Shown one piece after another: positions 1 through 5,830 of a DNA stretch of 6,920 nt. The notes under the pieces are model-generated. The model saw nothing but the letters and a program-made list of their open reading frames with translations, was not told the origin of the DNA and did no database searches. The position numbers were made by a program, and so were the translations under genes. This DNA comes from Candidatus Delongbacteria bacterium (GTDB lineage: Bacteria; Bacteroidota; Bacteroidia; Bacteroidales; ML635J-15). How positions within the stretch are numbered: the first letter of the stretch is position 1; the number at the start of each line of letters is the position of its first letter. Location: NCBI GenBank assembly GCA_027858215.1, contig JAQIDD010000133.1, positions 1-6,920 on the forward strand, given 5' to 3'.

Positions 1-1
1 C

Positions 2-1954
2 GATACCAAAGAGTATCCTCCGAAAGAAATTCAAGCGAGGATATCCAGGGCAAAAAACAACCTGATGACTTTCCAGGCCTATAAAAATGACACTGAACTC
101 ATCAAAGAAGACAGAAAAAGGCACCGGGGTGAATTTTACCGGATTTATGAACGGTATGCCATAACATGCAAGAAAAACAATGTCATGGACTTTGATGATT
201 TGTTGTTGTTTATCAATATTTAATTTAAAAAATTCCCTGAAACCCTTGCTAAATATCAACAAAAATTCAAATACATCCTGGTAGATGAATACCAGGACAC
301 CAATTTTGCGCAGTATCTGATTTTAAAAAACCTGGCAAAACAGCATAAAAACATATGTGTTGTGGGTGATGATTCTCAAAGCATTTATGCTTTCAGAGGG
401 GCGAAAATTGAAAACATATTAAATTTTCAAAAAGATTACCCCGGTTGCAAAATGATAAAACTGGAGCGCAATTACAGATCAACGCAGACCATTGTTAATG
501 CAGCAAATTCACTTATTGCAAAAAATACAATGCGCATTAAAAAAAGTGTGTTTTCAAAAAACGCTGCCGGGAATAAAATTATGTTGACACGTACCGAAAA
601 TGATACTGATGAAGCCTTTTATATTGCTGATGAGATTGTAGCGACACAAAAAGATCTAAATATCAACCTGGACGAGATTGCTGTTTTGTATCGTACCAAT
701 GCCCAGTCAAGGCAAATTGAAGAAGCCATGCGAAAAAGTAACATCCCGCACAGGATATACGCCGGATTATCATTTTATCAGCGTAAAGAGATCAAAGACA
801 TTGTAGCCTATTTCCGTTTTGTTGTAAACACCAGTGATGAAGAAGCACTTTTGCGTATCATTAATTACCCCTCCCGGAAGATAGGTGAAAAGACCATCGA
901 AAAACTTCAGCAGTTTGCCAATGCTAAAAACCACAACCTCTGGCAAACCATCCGGGACATTCACAATCCGGAAATCCCTCTCAACACACCTACCAAACAA
1001 CGCATTGCTAAATTTGCTGATTTGATAGATCAATTAAAAAAGACAGGGGATGAAACTGACGCGTTTAACATGGGTGAAATGATCATCAAACGCTCCGGTA
1101 TTTTTGCGGAATTGAAAGCCGATAAATCTGTTGAAGGGACAAGCCGGTTTCAAAACATGCAGGAGCTCCTGAACAGCATTCAGGAATACATTGACAAGAA
1201 ACAAATAGAAAAACCAAATGTGTTTATTTCACTTTCGGATTACCTGGAAAATATCGCCCTGTTGTCCACCCAGGATACCGGTGACGATGATGATAATGAG
1301 CCAAAAGTAAATCTGATGACCATACATGCAGCCAAGGGGCTTGAGTTTGATGTTGTTTTTATTGCAGGTGCTGAAGAAGGCTTGTTTCCCGGTATTATGG
1401 CGACATTTTATGCCAATGACCTGGAAGAAGAAAGACGCCTGTTTTATGTTGCGATGACGCGTCCCCGAAAAAAACTGGTTATCACCAGCGCCTCCATGAG
1501 GTATAAGTTTGGGGATGTTACATTTCCTGAACCCAGCCGGTTTATTAAAGATATTGATCCACAGTTTACCGAAGAGCTTATGAATGAAGATGACAGCAAA
1601 GATCCTTTTGATACAATGTTTGAAGAAAAAGGGTTTGATAAGCCATCGCATAAACCTGTTTCAAACTTTTCCACAAAGCAAAAGAAAAAAGCACCTCCGC
1701 CAAAGAGTAAAGCTCCTTTCAACGCTAGTAAACTCAGCAGACTTTCTGATGTCAAACAGCGTGCCGGCACAGAAAATATCACAGGGGCAGCGGATATTCA
1801 GCCGGGACAACATGTGCGGCACGACCGGTTTGGGAATGGAATGGTGGATTCTGTAGAAGATCAGGGTGGCGATCGCAAAGCAATTGTCAATTTTGAAAAA
1901 GGAGGAAAGAAAACCTTGCTGCTCAAGTATGCACGGCTTAAAATACTATCGTAA
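2..1954 (+). pseudogene. uvrD: UvrD/PcrA-type ATP-dependent DNA helicase, 5'-truncated by window edge, one in-frame stop
   Basis: Superfamily 1A 3'-5' DNA helicase (UvrD/PcrA group), a cytosolic motor for nucleotide-excision and mismatch repair and for clearing stalled polymerases. One frame runs from base 2 to the TAA at 1952-1954, about 650 codons. Helicase motifs appear in order: motif II DEYQDTN (284-304), motif III GDDSQSIYAFRGA (365-403), motif IV LERNYRST (about 461-484), motif V TIHAAKGLEFD (about 1319-1351) and motif VI EEERRLFYVAMTRPRKKL (1424-1477). The last 50 or so residues (QPGQHVRHDRFGNG onward) match the Tudor-like C-terminal domain of PcrA/UvrD, known for RNA polymerase contact. 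The Q motif and Walker A lie outside the window; from the family length of about 750-790 aa, I infer roughly 130-150 N-terminal residues are missing. An in-frame TAA at 221-223 interrupts LLLFINI/FKKFPE, where relatives have Leu, so TTA to TAA is the simplest explanation. Homology continues in the same frame on both sides. The GTG at 362 lies inside motif III and is not a start. The family is certain; whether the gene is truly broken is not. Confidence 0.88.
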
Positions 1955-1963
1955 TAAATAAAC

Positions 1964-1994
1964 TTGGCTGACATGAATAAAAAGATTATTTTTG
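1964..1994 (+). promoter_or_regulatory. Bacteroidota-type promoter for the DUF4290 gene
   Basis: TTG at 1964-1966 is followed by a 20-base spacer and TATTTTTG at 1987-1994. The second element is a full match to the Bacteroidota -7 consensus TAnnTTTG, and the spacing fits the known TTG / N19-21 / TAnnTTTG arrangement read by the phylum's primary sigma factor. It lies just after the uvrD stop and 18 bases before the ATG at 2013. A transcript starting about 6 bases downstream would have a leader of only about 13 bases and no Shine-Dalgarno sequence, which is normal in this phylum. It also argues against a TTG start at 1992, because that codon overlaps the -7 element. Confidence 0.7.
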
Positions 1995-2012
1995 CATAAA
2001 TTATATACACTT

Positions 2013-2624
2013 ATGGATTACAATACCAAACGACCTGATTTAGTTTTGCCTGAATATGGCAGACATATACACAAAATGGTAGATTACCTGAAAACTATTC
2101 ATGACAGGGGCCTCAGAAATCAAATGGCAAAAACCCTGATAGAAATCATGGGAAATATGAATCCTCATTTGCGGGATGTGCCTGATTTTAAGCATAAATT
2201 ATGGGATCACCTTGCCATTATGTCCGATTTCGACCTGGATATTGACTGGCCATATCCGTTGCCCGACAGGGAAGAAAGAAACAAGCCCCCGGATATGCTT
2301 GCCTATTCTGACAGTGATTTCGGTTTTAAACATTATGGTAAAAATTTGCAGCACATGCTTGATGTCCTGAGTGAATATGATGAGGACACACAGCTAATGC
2401 TTTTAAAGCAACTTGCCAACCACATGAAAAAATCATATGTAAACTGGAAGAAAGAAAGCGTAAATGATGATGTCATTTTCGATGATATTGAAAAAATTAC
2501 CGGCGGTAAAATCAAAATTCCACGTGATAAAGTAACGCTTGCTGAAGTCAAACAACCGAAACCAACGCAAAATAAATTTCAAAATAAAAACTACAAAAGA
2601 AGGAAAAAAAGCAAAAGATATTAA
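2013..2624 (+). CDS. DUF4290 family protein (Bacteroidota-specific, function unknown)
   Basis: A 203-residue soluble protein that I recognise as the DUF4290 family by its opening MDYNT, the block LPEYGRHIHKMVDY (residues 12-25) and the acidic-aromatic segment DFDLDIDWPYPLPDR (72-86). No biochemical function is known to me and none is claimed. There is no signal peptide or membrane segment. The middle looks helical (about 105-145). The C-terminal 25 residues are strongly basic and Asn/Gln/Lys-rich, ending NYKRRKKSKRY, which could contact RNA, DNA or ribosomes (inference only). I chose ATG 2013 because family members begin with M-x-YNT. An in-frame TTG at 1992 would add seven residues but sits in the -7 promoter element. 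The gene has its own promoter after uvrD and is followed by a 445-base gap before murA. The stop is a tandem TAA TAA. Confidence 0.85.
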   Translation: MDYNTKRPDLVLPEYGRHIHKMVDYLKTIHDRGLRNQMAKTLIEIMGNMNPHLRDVPDFKHKLWDHLAIMSDFDLDIDWPYPLPDREERNKPPDMLAYSDSDFGFKHYGKNLQHMLDVLSEYDEDTQLMLLKQLANHMKKSYVNWKKESVNDDVIFDDIEKITGGKIKIPRDKVTLAEVKQPKPTQNKFQNKNYKRRKKSKRY

Positions 2625-2737
2625 TAAAAAAGTGTCCATTTATAATGTCCGAATGACCTGACTGACAAAAACAACAAATGACAAAACGTGTCCGGCGAAG
2701 ACTGATTTCCAACCTCAAAATTCCATCCCTGCCAGTC

Positions 2738-2753
2738 CCTGTCTGCCGACAGG
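2738..2753. repeat. GC-rich palindromic hairpin, possible dispersed repeat core
   Basis: CCTGTC at 2738-2743 pairs exactly with GACAGG at 2748-2753 around the tetraloop TGCC. An overlapping alternative pairs CTGCC (2743-2747) with GGCAG (2752-2756) around GACA. These two folds exclude each other, which is unusual for so short a sequence. No T tract follows, so it does not look like an intrinsic terminator. A repeat or REP-like role is inferred from structure only. Confidence 0.5.
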
Positions 2754-2858
2754 CAGGCGTCAGGATGCCGGCGTAACTTTAGCGGAGACGAATAAGTACC
2801 AAATGCACAAAATCCAGTAACGAGAACCAATCATGAATTATAACCGTCTTCGCCGCCT

Positions 2859-2892
2859 GCCAGCCATGTATAGATTATACCGGAAGGCTGGC
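2859..2892. repeat. Nested inverted repeat (12-bp two-part stem)
   Basis: Outer arms GCCAGCC (2859-2865) and GGCTGGC (2886-2892) are perfect complements. Inside them GTATA (2868-2872) and TATAC (2876-2880) pair around the three-base loop GAT. The result is a two-part stem with a 2 x 5 internal loop. No T run follows, so termination is unlikely. It could be a repeat end, a protein-binding site or an RNA structure in the murA leader; the sequence does not decide. Confidence 0.45.
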
Positions 2893-2893
2893 T

Positions 2894-2992
2894 GAAACAA
2901 GTTCCCGAAACAAGTTTTGGACAAGTTTTGAGTTTTAACGCTTGTGTTTTGGAATTTATTTATAATTTGGTGCTTGTGTTTTAGAGTTTTAT
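2894..2992 (+). repeat. Short direct repeats upstream of murA
   Basis: Two repeat sets sit side by side. GAAACAAGTT occurs at 2894-2903 and 2907-2916, and its core ACAAGTT recurs at 2921-2927. Then GCTTGTGTTTT occurs at 2940-2950 and 2972-2982, within 21-base copies matching at 17 of 21 positions and 32 bases apart. Low-complexity T-rich drift can produce such patterns, so a function is not implied. Their position 80-175 bases before murA would also suit regulatory sites. Confidence 0.45.
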
Positions 2993-3069
2993 CGTATTTG
3001 GTATTTCGATTATCAATATGTTAACATTATAGCTCAGACACTTGGATTTACAAACAAACACGAATAAAA

Positions 3070-4377
3070 ATGGGTAGTTTTAAAGTTGAAGGCGGACATA
3101 AATTATCAGGGACCATTGATCCTCAGGGAGCAAAAAACGAAGCGTTACAGGTTATTTGTGCCAGCCTGCTCACAAAAGAAGAACATGTCATCAGCAATAT
3201 GCCGGATATTCTTGATGTAAACAACCTTATCAATATTCTTGCTTTTCTCGGCGTTAAAGTCAATAAAGTCAACGCTGATACCTACTGTTTTAAAGCTGAC
3301 AATGTTGATCCTGACATTTTGCTGGATGAAGAATTCTCAAAACGCAGCCGTAAGTTACGTGGATCAATCATGCTTATTGGCCCTATGCTGGCCAGATTTC
3401 ATAAAGCATTTATTCCCATGCCCGGTGGAGATAAAATTGGCCGACGGCGTTTGGATACCCACTTCCTGGGGTTTAAAAAACTGGGAGCAAAACTGGATTA
3501 TAATTTCAAAGACAATTACTATTCCCTTACCGCTGATCGCCTGAAAGGGAATTACATCCACCTCGACGAAGCCTCTGTCACAGGTACCGCTAATATTGTG
3601 ATGCTGGCTGTACTTACTGAAGGAAAAACTACCATTTACAATGCAGCATGTGAACCTTATGTTCAGCAATTATGCAACATGCTGAACGACATGGGGGCAC
3701 AGATATCAGGTGTGGGATCAAACTTGCTTCACATTACAGGGGTGAAATCACTTCATGGAACAACTCACCGCATATTGCCTGATATGATTGAGATTGGTAG
3801 TTTCATTGGCCTTGCTGCCATGACAGGTTCAGAATTGACCATCAATAATGTTTCCTATGAAAACCTGGGGATCATTCCCGATACTTTCAAAAAAATGGGC
3901 GTTGCCTTGGAGCATATTGGTGATGATATTCATGTGCCTGCACAGGAACATTATGAAATTGAAACTTTTATTGACGGGTCCGTCATGACCATTGCAGATG
4001 CAATATGGCCCGGCCTGACACCAGATTTGCTAAGTGTTTTTCTGGTCCTGGCAACCCAGGCCAAGGGTAGTGTTTTGATTCATCAGAAAATGTTTGAAAG
4101 CAGGCTGTTTTTTGTTGATAATTTGATTTATATGGGGGCGCAAATTATTTTGTGTGACCCACACAGGGCTCATGTGGTTGGTCTGGATAATCAAATCAAA
4201 TTACGGGGAACGGTTATGAGCTCCCCAGATATCCGTGCAGGAGTTGCTTTGCTTATTGCTGCCCTTTCTGCAGACGGACAATCTGTCATACATAATATTG
4301 AACAAATTGACAGGGGATATCAGAACATTGATAAACGCCTTCAAGCACTCGGAGCCAAAATCACACGTATGGAATAA
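3070..4377 (+). CDS. murA: UDP-N-acetylglucosamine 1-carboxyvinyltransferase (MurA), Asp-type catalytic residue
   Basis: MurA transfers enolpyruvate from phosphoenolpyruvate to UDP-GlcNAc in the cytosol, the first committed step of peptidoglycan synthesis. The 435-residue protein is full length (E. coli MurA is 419). Visible family residues are K22-N23 in GAKNEALQ, the active-site loop PMPGGDKIGRRRLDTH (116-131), D319 in LTPDLLS (likely counterpart of E. coli D305), R389 in SPDIRAG (R371) and R415 in IDRGY (R397). Where E. coli has catalytic Cys115, this enzyme has Asp121 (codon 3430-3432). Asp at this site is known in mycobacterial, chlamydial and Borrelia MurA; it keeps activity but prevents covalent attack by fosfomycin. 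ATG 3070 follows an A-rich leader without a Shine-Dalgarno sequence and puts K22 at its usual number. The thioredoxin-like gene begins 22 bases after the TAA, suggesting co-transcription. Confidence 0.96.
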   Translation: MGSFKVEGGHKLSGTIDPQGAKNEALQVICASLLTKEEHVISNMPDILDVNNLINILAFLGVKVNKVNADTYCFKADNVDPDILLDEEFSKRSRKLRGSIMLIGPMLARFHKAFIPMPGGDKIGRRRLDTHFLGFKKLGAKLDYNFKDNYYSLTADRLKGNYIHLDEASVTGTANIVMLAVLTEGKTTIYNAACEPYVQQLCNMLNDMGAQISGVGSNLLHITGVKSLHGTTHRILPDMIEIGSFIGLAAMTGSELTINNVSYENLGIIPDTFKKMGVALEHIGDDIHVPAQEHYEIETFIDGSVMTIADAIWPGLTPDLLSVFLVLATQAKGSVLIHQKMFESRLFFVDNLIYMGAQIILCDPHRAHVVGLDNQIKLRGTVMSSPDIRAGVALLIAALSADGQSVIHNIEQIDRGYQNIDKRLQALGAKITRME

Positions 4378-4399
4378 TATAACCTTAAAACTAATGATA

Positions 4400-5092
4400 A
4401 TGAAAAATTTTATTTTTACGTTTATTGCTGTTATTATTTTATGCACTTCCATTTCTCTATCTGCACAAGATGAACAAGACATTGGAATTAACATCGGACA
4501 ATTTGTTCCCGAAATTGACCTGGCCACCCCTGATGGTGAGGAAATCACACTGAGCAGCCTGAAGGGGAACCTTGTGCTTTTTGATTTTTGGGCAGAGGAG
4601 TGCGTTCCCTGCAGAAAAAACATTTCTAAACTTGTGCCTATATACAACAAGTACAAAGACAAAAGCTTTATATTGGGAGATGGGTTTGAAGTTTACTCCA
4701 TATTTATTGGTGACACAAAAGAAGGATGGGAAAATTCCATTGAGGAAGACAATGCTCCCTGGATACTTGTTTCCGACCTGAAAAGCTGGCATTCTCCCTA
4801 CGTCAGATTATACAACATCAAAGGCATGCCGGCCAATTATCTTATTGATCAGGATGGTGTAATCGTAGCCAAAAATATGTATGGCGAAAAACTCAAAAAT
4901 ACCCTTGAGAAATATGCCTTGAAAGACCAAATAGAAAAACTCAAATATTTGCAGGCAAGCATGGAAAAATGCTTAACAAAGATGCAAGAAAATGCTGAGT
5001 ACAAGGCGTACAATAAAGAAATAGGTAAAATTCAGAAACAACTGGATAAATTGAACAAAAAAATCATTGCATTGGATGATGCTAAGCATTAG
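4400..5092 (+). CDS. Secreted TlpA/ResA-like thioredoxin-fold protein with C-terminal coiled coil
   Basis: A 230-residue exported thioredoxin-fold protein, probably a periplasmic thiol-disulfide oxidoreductase of the TlpA/AhpC-TSA-related group. Residues 1-22 form a Sec signal peptide (Lys2, hydrophobic 4-20, probable cleavage at SLSA/QDE). C16 lacks a good lipobox, so a lipoprotein is less likely. The mature part starts with the TlpA-style GQFVPEIDLATPDG (33-46) and SSLKGNLVLFDFWA (52-65). The redox motif is C68-V-P-C71, and P144 in KGMPANYLID is the cis-proline. After the fold (about residue 165) comes a Lys/Glu-rich heptad-like coiled coil to about 225, an extension absent from minimal TlpA; it may drive oligomerisation or partner binding (inference). 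ATG 4394 two codons upstream is an alternative start. A start further upstream would overlap murA heavily and lose the signal peptide. A terminator-like hairpin follows. The substrate is unknown. Confidence 0.85.
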   Translation: MKNFIFTFIAVIILCTSISLSAQDEQDIGINIGQFVPEIDLATPDGEEITLSSLKGNLVLFDFWAEECVPCRKNISKLVPIYNKYKDKSFILGDGFEVYSIFIGDTKEGWENSIEEDNAPWILVSDLKSWHSPYVRLYNIKGMPANYLIDQDGVIVAKNMYGEKLKNTLEKYALKDQIEKLKYLQASMEKCLTKMQENAEYKAYNKEIGKIQKQLDKLNKKIIALDDAKH

Positions 5093-5116
5093 CCAGGTTG
5101 ACATTATTGCATTTAA

Positions 5117-5160
5117 GCCTGCCATCTTGTCCATCTTAAAGGTTTGGCAGGCATTTTGTT
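5117..5160 (+). terminator. Probable Rho-independent terminator after the thioredoxin-like gene
   Basis: GCCTGCCA (5117-5124) pairs perfectly with TGGCAGGC (5145-5152) in an 8-bp GC-rich stem with a 20-base loop, followed by ATTTTGTTT. It starts 24 bases after the TAG of the preceding gene and ends 30 bases before the grpE ATG. The large loop and interrupted T tract make it less than ideal. It would separate the murA unit from grpE-dnaJ. Confidence 0.6.
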
Positions 5161-5189
5161 TGGTAAGGCCGGAATAAACAAAATACATT

Positions 5190-5825
5190 ATGGATAAGAA
5201 TACTGAAAATATCGGGAAAAAGGAACAAAAGAATCATACTGGACAACAACAAGAGACTAACAATAGCACACAAAATACTACAGCAAAAAAGGAAAATAAA
5301 AAACAAAAAGGCGGTAAAAAACCGGCATCCGGAAAATCTGCAAAAGCCTTGGAAAAACAACTCCGTGAAAAAGAGGAAATCATAAAACAACTGAATGAAA
5401 AATTTGGTTTGATAAATGACAAATATTTGCGTTTGTCTGCTGAATTTGACAATTACAGAAAACGGACTTTAAAAGAAAAAATTGATTTGACAAAGTCTGC
5501 CTGAAATACAGTCATATCTAACCTCTTACCAGTTATTGATGACCTTGACCGGGCCACGGCTATCATTGAAAAAACGGATGATATAGAAGCCGTGAAAAAG
5601 GGCATCGAATTGATATACAACAAATTTCACAATTTCCTGAAACAAGAAGGCATTGAAGCAATTGAAGCAGAAGGAAAGGAATTCAATACAGATGAGCATG
5701 AAGCTATGACAAAAATACCAGCCCCCAGGGAAGAATTAAAAGGAAAAGTGGTAGAAGAAATTCAAAAAGGATACAAATCCAACGACCAGATATTAAGACA
5801 CTCTAAAGTAGTTGTGGGAGAATAA
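5190..5825 (+). pseudogene. grpE: GrpE, Hsp70 nucleotide-exchange factor, interrupted by one in-frame TGA
   Basis: GrpE is the cytosolic homodimeric factor that releases ADP from DnaK. One frame covers 212 codons from ATG 5190 to TAA 5823-5825, a normal GrpE length. Residues 1-50 are a Lys/Gln/Asn-rich disordered tail; about 52-104 form the long dimerising helix with LRLSAEFDNYRKRTLKEK (80-97). The C-terminal half has LLPVIDDLDRA (112-122), the GrpE signature region FNTDEHEAMTKIPAP (165-179), and GYKSNDQILRHSKVVVGE (194-211). Codon 105 (5502-5504) is TGA, between DLTKSA and NTVISNLLP. Relatives usually have Gly here, so GGA to TGA is one possible single change. No frameshift is present and homology resumes immediately. 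Read literally, this gives a 104-residue fragment lacking the DnaK-contacting wing. The GTG at 5592 is internal, not a restart. dnaJ follows 5 bases later. Gene identity is near certain; genuine loss of function is doubtful. Confidence 0.92.
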
Positions 5826-5830
5826 TTTTT

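Larger units (their letters stand above)
2625..3069. other. 445-base non-coding gap between the DUF4290 gene and murA, with hairpins and short repeats
   Basis: I find no credible gene here. A minus-strand open frame at 2621-2830 spans a hairpin-rich stretch and looks like no protein family. The gap has two parts. Bases about 2690-2895 are richer in GC, with a compact hairpin (2738-2753) and a nested hairpin (2859-2892). Bases about 2894-3000 are T-rich with short direct repeats. The GC-rich part, from the cctgtctgccgacagg palindrome to about 2830, resembles dispersed intergenic repeats I associate with Bacteroidota genomes; this is from memory and unverified. The murA promoter should lie here, but I see no full TTG / TAnnTTTG match. 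TATAATTTG at 2961-2969 is the nearest, with one base too many between TA and TTTG. No tRNA, riboswitch or Rho-independent terminator with a T tract is evident. Confidence 0.6.

Noticed and set aside
770..1782. Several minus-strand open frames opposite uvrD
   Set aside because: They are antisense shadows of a strongly conserved helicase and resemble no known proteins.
362..1954. Helicase gene starting at GTG 362
   Set aside because: That GTG encodes the Val before motif III. Motif II and upstream domain sequence lie in the same frame, so a start here would give a non-functional helicase.
2621..2830. Minus-strand 69-codon open frame after the DUF4290 gene
   Set aside because: It spans the palindromic repeat-like block and overlaps the end of DUF4290. 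It matches no family I know, and its composition follows the hairpins rather than a protein.
4235..4399. Longer N-terminus for the thioredoxin-like protein starting inside murA
   Set aside because: It would overlap murA by about 140 bases and bury a clear signal peptide that begins at the ATG at 4400.
5081..5093. Inverted repeat GCTAA-gca-TTAGC as a CIRCE-like heat-shock operator
   Set aside because: CIRCE needs TTAGCACTC-N9-GAGTGCTAA. This repeat has 5-base arms and a 3-base spacer, and overlaps the stop codon of the preceding gene.
5159..5190. TTTG (5159-5162) plus TACATT (5184-5189) as the grpE promoter
   Set aside because: The second element lacks the TTTG end of the consensus and abuts the start codon, so no leader would remain.
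5502..5504. Selenocysteine insertion at the grpE TGA
   Set aside because: GrpE has no redox role or Cys at this position, and I see no convincing stem-loop immediately after the TGA.
5592..5825. Independent small gene starting at GTG 5592
   Set aside because: It is the C-terminal half of GrpE. The same frame is open back to the TGA at 5502, with GrpE sequence between, and the GTG lies mid-helix.
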